64,000 bases of DNA from Phenylobacterium sp. (lineage in GTDB: Bacteria; Pseudomonadota; Alphaproteobacteria; Caulobacterales; Caulobacteraceae), in NCBI RefSeq assembly GCF_030681155.1, contig NZ_JAUXXE010000053.1, positions 62,001-126,000 on the forward strand, written 5' to 3'. Position 1 is the first letter of the stretch. Every line of letters starts with the position of its first letter. Shown one piece after another: positions 8,821 to 16,106 of this stretch. The translations under genes were made by a program, and so were the position numbers. The notes under the pieces are model-generated. The model was given only the letters and a program-made list of their open reading frames with translations. It was not told the origin of the DNA and ran no database searches.

Positions 8821-9507
8821 CTAGTCTCCAGCCAAGCCGCAAGGCTCCCAACCAGCTGGCGCCGCGGCAGGCTGCGAGATCAGCACGCCCCCCAGAAACG
8901 CCTCCACGCCTTGAGCGAGCACGGCCTCGACATCGTGTTCCGGGGCGCCGGCCGGGACGAAGGTCTCGCGCCAGATCAGCAGGGTGATCAGCGGGGCGAT
9001 GGCCTGCAGGGCGAAGGCGTGCGGATCGCCCTGGCGCACCTCCCCTTCGGCCTGCGCCCTGATAATCGCGGCCGTGATCACCTCAAGGATTGGGCCAAGC
9101 AGCTCCCGATACCAGATGCGGCTGAGTTCAGGAAAATTATGCGCCTCGGCGATGACCATCTTCAGCACGCCGCCCAAGGCGCTGTTGACGGCGATCTCCG
9201 CCATCGGACGGACCACGCCTCTCAGCAGCACGGCGAGCGAAGATGTCGGCGCGATGCTGCGGGCCCGCAGCGCCTCCACGTGCGGCGCCATTGTCTTGAC
9301 GACCACCGCCTGGAACATCGCTTCCTTGCTGTCGAAATGCCGATAGACCGAACCGCGTGATCGGAGGCCAACCCTCTGTGCGACGTCGGCGATTCGGGTC
9401 GCGGCGAAGCCCTTAGCCGCGAATTCCGCCGCGGCCGCCGCGAAGAGCTCGTTGGGCCGGTGTGGCTTTGTGCGTCTCGGCCGTCGGACGGCGCGCACCT
9501 CGTTCAA
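8821..9507 (-). CDS. TetR/AcrR-family transcriptional regulator
   Basis: A 228-residue TetR-type repressor. The N-terminal helix-turn-helix is clear (residues about 20-65: LFAAAAAEFAAKGFAATRIADVAQRVGLRSRGSVYRHFDSKEAMFQAVV), followed by an all-helical ligand domain. It lies on the same strand and 171 bp downstream of the CYP153 gene, and nothing between them looks like a gene. A plausible job is sensing the P450 substrate or product and controlling the cargo block. The palindromes upstream of the P450 gene (11076-11113) are candidate operators, but that link is inference. Confidence 0.92.
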   Translation of the reverse strand: MNEVRAVRRPRRTKPHRPNELFAAAAAEFAAKGFAATRIADVAQRVGLRSRGSVYRHFDSKEAMFQAVVVKTMAPHVEALRARSIAPTSSLAVLLRGVVRPMAEIAVNSALGGVLKMVIAEAHNFPELSRIWYRELLGPILEVITAAIIRAQAEGEVRQGDPHAFALQAIAPLITLLIWRETFVPAGAPEHDVEAVLAQGVEAFLGGVLISQPAAAPAGWEPCGLAGD

Positions 9508-9678
9508 GCTGGAACTCCAAAATCGCGGAAGGACTCGCCAGATGTCGAAGGCGCAGGAGGCGTTGGCTTCCCGCGCCCCGTCGCAAGGCGAAACGATCCG
9601 ATGACCGCCGCGGCGAGGCAGATCCTCAGCCGCGGCTCGAGCGCGATCTAGCGTCGAGGAACGCTAGGGGCTCGCAGA

Positions 9679-10956
9679 CTAGGCGCGGGCCGGAATGATG
9701 ACCTGCATCGACTCATACCCCTTCACGAACGACGAGTAGGTTCGCACGGGCTCGGACACGACCTTGATCTCTGGGAAGCGCTTGAGAATCTCTTCCCAGA
9801 TCACCCGCAGCTGCAGTTCAGCCAACCGATTGCCGACGCAACGGTGGATCCCGAAGCCGAAGGAGAGGTGGTTCCGAGGCCGCTCACGATCGATGATGTA
9901 GGCGTTCGGGTTCTCGATGACCTCTTCGTCACGGTTGCCCGAGACGTACCACATGACCACCTTATCGCCCTTCTTAATGGTTTTGCCGCCGAGCTCGAAG
10001 TCCTCGAGCGCCGTCCGGCGCATGTGGGCCAAGGGTGTCTGCCAGCGGATGGTCTCCGACACCATCGAGGGGATCAGGGACGGGTTGTCGCGCAGCTTCT
10101 GGTACTGGTCGGGGTTTTGGTTCAAGGCCAGGACCGACCCGCTGATGGTGTTGCGCGTGGTGTCGTTGCCGCCAACAGTAAGCAGGACGATGTTCCCGAA
10201 ATACTCCCGCGGCTCCATGTCCCGCGTGTCGGGGCCATGGGCGAGCATGGAGATCAGGTCGCCGGCCGGCGGGGCGTTGACCCGCTGGTTCCACAGCTCG
10301 GTGAAGTACGCGTGGTACTCCATGAAGATCTGCGCCTTCTGCTCGATGGTGTCGATCAGGGGGCTCTTTCCCGGGATCGCGGTCGCGACGTCCGACCAAT
10401 AGGTCAGCTTGCGACGGTCCTCCTGGGGCATGTCGAACAGGGTGGCGAGGGTCATCGCCGTCAGTTCCATCGAGACCTTGTCGACCCAGTCGAACTCCAC
10501 GCCGATCGGCAGTTCGTCCAGGATCTTGGCGGCGCGTTTGCGGATCAGCGGCTCGAGAATCTGCAGGTTCATGGGCGAGACGGCCGGACTGACCGTCTTG
10601 CGCTGCACGTCGTGCTTGGGCGGGTCCATGGCGATGAACATCGGCAGCGGACCGAGCGCGTTGCTGTCTTGGCTGGCGATGCCGATGCCGCCCTCCGAGG
10701 AAAACACCTGATGGTTCGTGTCGACCGTCATGATGTCGTTATACTTGGTGATCGACCAGTACGGGCCGTACTCGCTGTCGGGCGTATAATGCACGGGGTC
10801 CTCCTTGCGGAGGCGCTCAAGAACCGGCCAGTGAGAGTCGGTCCGAAAGAGCGTCGGATCTCCCGGATGCAGCGCCTCGAGAGGCGTGGAATAGGCGTGA
10901 TCACGCGCCTCCTTGGCCCGCGCCGCTTGGCTCAGATCAACATTACCGTCGCTCAT
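9679..10956 (-). CDS. Cytochrome P450, CYP153 family (alkane/fatty-acid omega-hydroxylase type)
   Basis: A soluble bacterial P450 of 425 residues. ATG 10956 has GGGAG upstream; an in-frame extension to 11076 is not family-like. Diagnostic motifs: heme-binding loop FGFGIHRCVG with Cys373, I-helix GGNDTT, the ExxR pair in SETIRWQTPLAHMRR, and long stretches such as FIAMDPPKHDVQRKTVSPAVSP and CVGNRLAELQLRVIWEEILKRF that are typical of CYP153. Members hydroxylate medium-chain alkanes and similar substrates at the terminal carbon using ferredoxin and ferredoxin reductase. Neither partner is encoded nearby, so electrons must come from elsewhere. Part of a cargo block inserted between copG and trbB. 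Confidence 0.92.
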   Translation of the reverse strand: MSDGNVDLSQAARAKEARDHAYSTPLEALHPGDPTLFRTDSHWPVLERLRKEDPVHYTPDSEYGPYWSITKYNDIMTVDTNHQVFSSEGGIGIASQDSNALGPLPMFIAMDPPKHDVQRKTVSPAVSPMNLQILEPLIRKRAAKILDELPIGVEFDWVDKVSMELTAMTLATLFDMPQEDRRKLTYWSDVATAIPGKSPLIDTIEQKAQIFMEYHAYFTELWNQRVNAPPAGDLISMLAHGPDTRDMEPREYFGNIVLLTVGGNDTTRNTISGSVLALNQNPDQYQKLRDNPSLIPSMVSETIRWQTPLAHMRRTALEDFELGGKTIKKGDKVVMWYVSGNRDEEVIENPNAYIIDRERPRNHLSFGFGIHRCVGNRLAELQLRVIWEEILKRFPEIKVVSEPVRTYSSFVKGYESMQVIIPARA

Positions 10957-11075
10957 CTTTGTCTCCCTTCCCGGTTGGCCCGGCCCCCAAGGATGCTCGC
11001 GCGCGCGAGCGCGTCTTTCAGCGCCCTCACGGGTCGCGTCAAGGAACACCATGCGCAGGATGAATATACGGGTCA

Positions 11076-11113
11076 ATATTCGAATCGTGTTCGAACTTCG
11101 AACATTGTTCGAA
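11076..11113. promoter_or_regulatory. Cluster of TTCGAA repeats upstream of the P450 gene (candidate operator)
   Basis: A perfect 7-3-7 palindrome, TTCGAAC-ATT-GTTCGAA, occupies 11097-11113. A further half-site TTCGAAC directly precedes it (11090-11096) and an ATTCGAAT palindrome lies at 11078-11085. The cluster is in the 351-bp gap between the globin and P450 genes, about 120-160 bp upstream of the P450 start. It looks like a repressor or activator site for the neighbouring TetR or LysR protein. No biochemical link can be made from sequence alone. The rest of the gap (10957-11307) shows no gene. Confidence 0.6.
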
Positions 11114-11307
11114 GCGTCGCCACATTAAGACAAGCGCCGGACCTGAGCATGAATAATCGAGATCGACGCACTCCAGGGTGAGCACGGTTGCTTCTGCAGC
11201 ATCGACGATGAGCGCGCAAGTACACGCGAGCGCAGCTTGATGAGCTGCGCGAGAACCATCTTTTCAAGACCGCCGCCGCAACTGCGACCAGGCGGACCGG
11301 TGGCCGA

Positions 11308-11796
11308 TCAGCTGATCGGCTCTCCCCGGCGGAAGGCTTCCATCCGCGGTTGATGGAAGGCGTTCGTCACGTCACTGCGTGGCGTCAGATTCGCGAAGCG
11401 GTAGATCTCAGCGATCAGCTCCTGCCAGGCGCTCTCCAGATCCGACGTCCAGTCGGACCCGAGGCCGACCCGAACCGCGTCGCGCACCACGTCGAAGAAG
11501 GTGACGAACACTTCCCGGGGCACGTCGTACCCCTCATGGGTCACCATTTCCGTGCCGATCATATGGTCGGCGTAGCGTCGCTCGCCGACGAAATCCAAAA
11601 TGGCGCCGAAGGTCCGCGAGAGCATCTCGCCCTTGATGGCGTCGTTGGTGTCGCGCCAGAAGTAGGGTTTCATCTCCGGTTGCAGCTCGAACAAGCGCTC
11701 ATAGACCAGCGCCGTCGGGTCCTCGCAAAGTTCCGCGAGGCGTTCGAGACTGTGTTCGATCTCCGCTGCACGCGGAAAGGCCGGACCGGTGGACAT
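11308..11796 (-). CDS. Single-domain globin-like heme protein
   Basis: A 162-residue protein that fits the globin fold: helices with PTALVYERLFELQPEMKPYFWRD (B/C region, typical of bacterial globins) and THEGYDVPREVFVTFFDVVRDAVRVGLG, where His of THEGYDV lines up with the proximal heme ligand of flavohemoglobin-type globins. There is no FAD/NAD reductase domain, so it is a stand-alone globin, likely in oxygen or NO handling. ATG 11796 has GAGGGG upstream. It precedes the P450 gene on the same strand and lies divergent from the LysR gene. The role next to a CYP153 is inferred, not shown. Confidence 0.8.
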   Translation of the reverse strand: MSTGPAFPRAAEIEHSLERLAELCEDPTALVYERLFELQPEMKPYFWRDTNDAIKGEMLSRTFGAILDFVGERRYADHMIGTEMVTHEGYDVPREVFVTFFDVVRDAVRVGLGSDWTSDLESAWQELIAEIYRFANLTPRSDVTNAFHQPRMEAFRRGEPIS

Positions 11797-11992
11797 CAGA
11801 AAATCCCCTCGCGAAGCTGCGTCGCTATAGATGTGTTCGATCGGCGGAAAGCGGCCATCGCCGAACTCGAGCGGGCGCGAACGATAAGGTTGAAGGTCAC
11901 GGCGAGGGCGCCCTGACGATGGGCGGCGTCACCCCGCCTCGCCCCTCGGCGATCCCTGTCGCCTGCAACTGCAGCGTCATTCGGACCTCCCA

Positions 11993-12004
11993 ATGTCCGG
12001 ACAT
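11993..12004. promoter_or_regulatory. 12-bp palindrome in globin-lysR intergenic region
   Basis: ATGTCCGGACAT is a perfect 12-bp palindrome in the 309-bp divergent gap between the globin (minus) and LysR (plus) genes. The region near the LysR start is AT-rich relative to its surroundings and could hold the divergent promoters and a LysR box. Assignment to a particular regulator is not possible from the sequence. No gene is seen in 11797-12105. Confidence 0.4.
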
Positions 12005-12105
12005 GGCTAGCCTCACCGGGCCTTGTCGAAAGCCTATGCAGGATTTGAACATCTCGAAATCCACGATATGGGAAATCACAATATAGCTGCAGGTTATGGT
12101 TCGAG

Positions 12106-13095
12106 ATGACACGCGCCCCCCCCTCGGCCGCCAGCGGCGAGCCCACCCCAGACCTGCAACCGGCGATGGCGCAGCGCCTTCGGCGCATAAATCTCGACCT
12201 GCTGCCCGTCCTCCACACCCTGCTCCATACCCGAAGCGTCACCGCGAGCGCCCGGGCGCTGGGGGTCACCCAGCCTGCGGTGAGCAAAGCCTTGCGTCAG
12301 TTGCGCGAGGTTTTTGACGACGATCTGATCCTCTCGCGTGGAAGCGAGGCTCGGCTCTCGGAACGGGGGCGGTCCCTCGTGAGGCCGCTCGCCGCGCTGC
12401 TCGGCGACCTGGACCTGCTCCTGGAGCCGCCTCGGCCGTTCGATCCGCAAACCGAGCACCTGCGGATCGTCTTCAAGACCGCGGACTATGTCAGCGTGCT
12501 CCTGGCGCCGAAGCTGGCCAAGATCTGCGCAGCCGAGGCGCCGCACGTGGAGTTGTTGTTCCTCGAACCCGCGGGCGCAGGGTTCGACAACCCCGATCAG
12601 GTAGACTTTTCCATCGTGCCGCGCCCGGTCGGTCAAACCTTCGGCAAGCGCATCGAGCACATGGCGCTCTGGAGCGACGACATGGCGTGCATCGCGTCAA
12701 GCCGTGACACCCGGTGGGGCGACGTCATCACCCCTGCGGAATTCCGTCTGGCGCGGCAGGTGGTCTACCAGGTCGGCGAACGGAGCGCCTTGGCGCGAGC
12801 CGGGCTCATCCAGCCCACCTCGGTGCTCGAAGTGGCCCCCGTCTGCGAGGTGCCGAACTTCCTGGTGATCGGCGCGATCGTCGAGGAGGCCGAATGCCTG
12901 GCCCTGGTGCCGCGGAAGCTCGCACAAGAACTCAAGCGCTCACGCGATATCCGCATTCTTGAGATCGACTTCCCGAACCGGCGACTGGACATCGACGCCT
13001 TCTGGACGACGCAGGCCGGCGCCAAACGCGGGCATGCCTGGTTCCGCACCCTGCTCGCGCGGGTTGCCCAGCAGATGGCCGGGGTCGCCGACTAG
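12106..13095 (+). CDS. LysR-family transcriptional regulator
   Basis: A 329-residue LysR regulator. The winged helix-turn-helix lies at about residues 27-85 (LDLLPVLHTLLHTRSVTASARALGVTQPAVSKALRQLREVFDDDLILSR), followed by the periplasmic-binding-like co-inducer domain (LRIVFKTADYVSVLLAPKLAKI onward). The style (INLDLLPVLHTLL, with LILSRG after the HTH) resembles NodD/aromatic-sensing LysR groups. The start could also be Met21, which sits just before the HTH. It is divergent from the globin gene, the usual LysR arrangement, suggesting control of the globin-P450 genes. Confidence 0.93.
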   Translation: MTRAPPSAASGEPTPDLQPAMAQRLRRINLDLLPVLHTLLHTRSVTASARALGVTQPAVSKALRQLREVFDDDLILSRGSEARLSERGRSLVRPLAALLGDLDLLLEPPRPFDPQTEHLRIVFKTADYVSVLLAPKLAKICAAEAPHVELLFLEPAGAGFDNPDQVDFSIVPRPVGQTFGKRIEHMALWSDDMACIASSRDTRWGDVITPAEFRLARQVVYQVGERSALARAGLIQPTSVLEVAPVCEVPNFLVIGAIVEEAECLALVPRKLAQELKRSRDIRILEIDFPNRRLDIDAFWTTQAGAKRGHAWFRTLLARVAQQMAGVAD

Positions 13096-13215
13096 CGGCC
13101 AGCGAGCATTTCGAATGTGAACAGCAAGAAGGCTATGGCCGAACAGGATTCGAAGCGCCCAAACTCTCGCTTCGCAGCGTCGGCGGCGATCGCGATGCGC
13201 TGGTGGAGAAGAGCC

Positions 13216-13707
13216 ATGAGTGAGCCGCGTGGGGGGTGGGTTTCGACCCTGGACTGGGGTGTGAAACAGACCTTCCGCAGCTATGTGCACGGCGTTGGCG
13301 GCGCCATTCTGGCGCGCGGCGGCGCGACCCGAAGCGGCGACGGCGGCTTCACCTTCCTGGCGGAGGAAGACTCGAGCCTGCGGCGCGACGCGGATGGGAC
13401 GCTGGTGGGGCTCGGCCGCTTCCGAGGCGAAGTCACTTTCGAAGGACATGGCGGCATACTCGCCGTTCGGCTCGCCGATCCGATCATCGAGATCACCCCG
13501 GACGCCGCGGTGATGTCCGTCGCCGAAGACCTGGAACGTCGCCGCCGGATCGTGATCGCGCACCTCGACATTGGCGCGGCGGGCTGGGACGACGAGGGCC
13601 TGGTCAGCGTCCCCGCGATCCTGACTCTCGAAGGCAGCCAGCTGCTCGGCGACCATTATCCGATCCGCACCCCGCTCGATCCCCTGCGCCTGAGGGTCGA
13701 GGCCTAG
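13216..13707 (+). CDS. HtaA-domain-like protein (possible heme binding)
   Basis: A 163-residue protein starting at ATG 13216 (GGAGAAGAG upstream); the longer in-frame start at 13117 adds a region with no family-like sequence. LDWGVKQTFRSYVHGVGGAI, then a Gly-rich strand and GGFTFLAEEDSS, match the pattern of HtaA domains, known from actinobacterial heme uptake proteins. No signal peptide or membrane anchor is visible, so this copy would be cytoplasmic, unlike the classical HtaA. With a globin and a P450 in the same block, a heme-related job is attractive but inferred. Its stop codon is shared with the convergent copG-like gene in the tetramer CTAG. Confidence 0.65.
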   Translation: MSEPRGGWVSTLDWGVKQTFRSYVHGVGGAILARGGATRSGDGGFTFLAEEDSSLRRDADGTLVGLGRFRGEVTFEGHGGILAVRLADPIIEITPDAAVMSVAEDLERRRRIVIAHLDIGAAGWDDEGLVSVPAILTLEGSQLLGDHYPIRTPLDPLRLRVEA

Positions 13708-14147
13708 GCTCCTTCGTCGCGATCGCGGGGAGCCGCTGAAGACGGCGCGTCCGGCGACAGACCGTCGACGAACCGCCCCCCCTTGGCCAAGCGGCGACCC
13801 AGGGCGACGACAAAGCCATCGTATCGCGATTGTCCCTTGGCGCGGGCCGCGGCCTGGGCCGATTCCGGCAGGGTCGGCGTGGTGGTCAGCCAGAAGCGGA
13901 TGAAGAGGGCGAGCATCTCGATCACGATGGCGAGGTTCCGGTCGGCGCGCTCGGCCGTGCGGTTCTGGTGATCGAGACGGCGGATCAGGGCCGCGTCCGG
14001 TCGCTCGACGGCATCGGGCGCCAGGAAGGCCGAGATCGCCGCCTCGGCCACCAGCGACTTCGATTTCCGGTGCTCAAGGGCGAACCGTTCAAGGGCGCGC
14101 AGCAGGGTCGGCTCGAGATAGACCGAAAGGCGGGACTTGGCGCTCAC
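13704..14147 (-). CDS. CopG/ribbon-helix-helix-type conjugation accessory protein
   Basis: A 147-residue protein. Residues 1-45 (AKSRLSVYLEPTLLRALERFALEHRKSKSLVAEAAI) form a ribbon-helix-helix DNA-binding motif; the C-terminal half is helical with one hydrophobic stretch (NLAIVIEMLALFIRFWLTTTP). It overlaps the traG start (ATGA). In Tn4371-like and related ICEs the same gene lies between traG and trbB. Here its stop overlaps the convergent HtaA-like gene by four bases, marking one edge of the cargo insertion. Confidence 0.82.
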   Translation of the reverse strand: MSAKSRLSVYLEPTLLRALERFALEHRKSKSLVAEAAISAFLAPDAVERPDAALIRRLDHQNRTAERADRNLAIVIEMLALFIRFWLTTTPTLPESAQAAARAKGQSRYDGFVVALGRRLAKGGRFVDGLSPDAPSSAAPRDRDEGA

Positions 14148-16096
14148 AGGTCCACCCCGTCGTCGGGGTCCAGCGCGGCCTGCCGGGCGATTTGCCCGAA
14201 CCCGGCCTGGAACGTACCGGCTCCGCCAAGGTCGTCCTCCTGATCGAGGTCGATGAACTCGAACTCGCCTTCGACCTGGGTCTCGGGAGCCTCCTGCGGA
14301 AGGTCAGGTTCGCGCCGCAAGCCGCCGTCATCGGCGAGCGGGCGCCGGGGTGGGCCGACGGGCGGGACCGCGCCGATTGGGGCGCGGCCCGACCAGTCGT
14401 CGGACCGTGGCGGCCCGGGCGTCGAGCCCGCTGCGGCGGCGATACGCGCCTGGAGCTCGCGGTCCCGGTAGTAGAGGATCTTGCGCGCCCGGATCGGCGG
14501 CGTCCCGGCCACCAGCACCAGTTCCTCCTCTGGCGGGAGTTGCATCACCTCGCCAGGCGTCAGCAGCGCTCGCGCGGTTTCCTGGCGCGAGACCATCAGG
14601 TGCCCCAGCCAAGGCGAGAGCCGGTGGCCGGCATAGTTCTTCATGGCGCGCAATTCGGTGGCGGTGCCGAGCGCGTCTGAGACGCGGCGCGCGGTCCGCT
14701 CGTCATTGGTGGCGAAGCATATGCGCACATGACAGTTGTCGAGGATGGCGTTGTTGGCGCCGTAGGCCTTCTCGATCTGATTGAGGGACTGGGCGATGAG
14801 CACGGCCTTGAGGCCATAGCCGGCCATGAAGGCCAAGGCGCTTTCGAAGAAGTCCAGACGCCCGAGGGCCGGAAACTCGTCGAGCATCAATAACAGCCGC
14901 TGACGATGGGCGCCGGCCTTGAGGTCTTCGGTCAGCCGCCGCCCGATCTGGTTGAGGATCAAGCGCATGAGCGGCTTGGTCCGACTGATGTCGGAGGGCG
15001 GCACAACCAGATAGAGGCTGACGGGCCTTTCCCCGTCGACCAGATCGGCGATCCGCCAGTCGCATCGCGCCGTGACCTTGGCCACCACCGGGTCGCGATA
15101 GAGCCCCAGGAAGGACATTGCAGTCGACAGCACGCCTGAGCGCTCGTTCTCGCTCTTGTTCAGCAACTCCCGCGCCGCCGAGGCCACGACCGGATGGGGT
15201 CGATCACCGAGGTGCGGTGTGGCGAGCATCGCGTGCAGGGTCGTCTCGATCGGTCGCTTGGGATCTGACAGGAACGCCGCGACGCCGGAGAGGGTCTTGT
15301 TCTCCTCGGCGTAGAGCACGTGCAGGATGGCGCCCACCAGCAGACTGTGGCTGGTCTTCTCCCAATGCGATCTCCGCTCCAGGGCGCCTTCTGGGTCCAC
15401 CAGCACGTCGGCGACGTTCTGGACGTCACGCACCTCGCTGTCGCCGCGCCGCACTTCCAGCAACGGATTGTAGGCGGCGCTCTCGGCGTTGGTCGGATCA
15501 AACTTCAGCACCCGCCCGACCGAGGCGCGGCATCCCGATGTCAAGGTCCAGTTCTCGCCCTTGATATCGTGGACGATCACCGAGCCTGGCCAGGTGAGCA
15601 GCGTCGGGATCACCAGACCGACGCCCTTGCCGCTTCGGGTCGGTGCGAAACATAGGACATGTTCGGGTCCATCGTGGCGCAGGTATCGTCCGGCCAGTTC
15701 GCCCAGCATCACGCCGCGGCCGGTCAGCAAACCCGCCTTCCTGACGTCTCGCTGCAGCGCCCACCTGGCCGAGCCGTAGGTGGTGACGTCGTGCGCCTCC
15801 CGGGCGCGCCACACGGACAGCAGCAATGAGACGATGACAGACGCCACCCCGCCGCTGACGGCGATGCCGGCGCCTTCGACAAAGACCTGGGGGGCGTAGG
15901 CCTCGAACGCGAACCACCACCAGAAGAAGGCCGGGGGCGGATAGACCGGCCAACCCTCGACCCTAAACCAGGGCGCCCCCAGTCCAGGGTCGAACCCCAG
16001 GCGCCAAGCCGTCCATTCCGTCGCCGCCCAAGTGGTCGCCAACACGATCAGTCCCACCAGCGCGAGCTGGCCCCACATCACCTTGGTTCCCGACAT
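14144..16096 (-). CDS. traG: TraG/VirD4-like type IV coupling protein
   Basis: This is the membrane-anchored ATPase that brings the relaxase-DNA complex to the mating pore. 650 residues: two N-terminal membrane segments (about 8-28 and 76-104), Walker A FAPTRSGKGVG (about 150-160), Walker B RLLLMLDEFPALG, and the family stretch GYGLKAVLIAQSLNQIEKAYG. The acidic C-terminal tail (EGEFEFIDLDQEDDLGG) may contact substrate. It lies 10 bp downstream of the relaxase gene and overlaps copG, so the three are one unit. Confidence 0.96.
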   Translation of the reverse strand: MSGTKVMWGQLALVGLIVLATTWAATEWTAWRLGFDPGLGAPWFRVEGWPVYPPPAFFWWWFAFEAYAPQVFVEGAGIAVSGGVASVIVSLLLSVWRAREAHDVTTYGSARWALQRDVRKAGLLTGRGVMLGELAGRYLRHDGPEHVLCFAPTRSGKGVGLVIPTLLTWPGSVIVHDIKGENWTLTSGCRASVGRVLKFDPTNAESAAYNPLLEVRRGDSEVRDVQNVADVLVDPEGALERRSHWEKTSHSLLVGAILHVLYAEENKTLSGVAAFLSDPKRPIETTLHAMLATPHLGDRPHPVVASAARELLNKSENERSGVLSTAMSFLGLYRDPVVAKVTARCDWRIADLVDGERPVSLYLVVPPSDISRTKPLMRLILNQIGRRLTEDLKAGAHRQRLLLMLDEFPALGRLDFFESALAFMAGYGLKAVLIAQSLNQIEKAYGANNAILDNCHVRICFATNDERTARRVSDALGTATELRAMKNYAGHRLSPWLGHLMVSRQETARALLTPGEVMQLPPEEELVLVAGTPPIRARKILYYRDRELQARIAAAAGSTPGPPRSDDWSGRAPIGAVPPVGPPRRPLADDGGLRREPDLPQEAPETQVEGEFEFIDLDQEDDLGGAGTFQAGFGQIARQAALDPDDGVDL

Positions 16097-16106
16097 CTCA
16101 ACCTCC

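Noticed and set aside
12094-12660. 188-codon minus-strand frame opposite the LysR gene
   Set aside because: Antisense shadow; the plus strand has a clear LysR helix-turn-helix.
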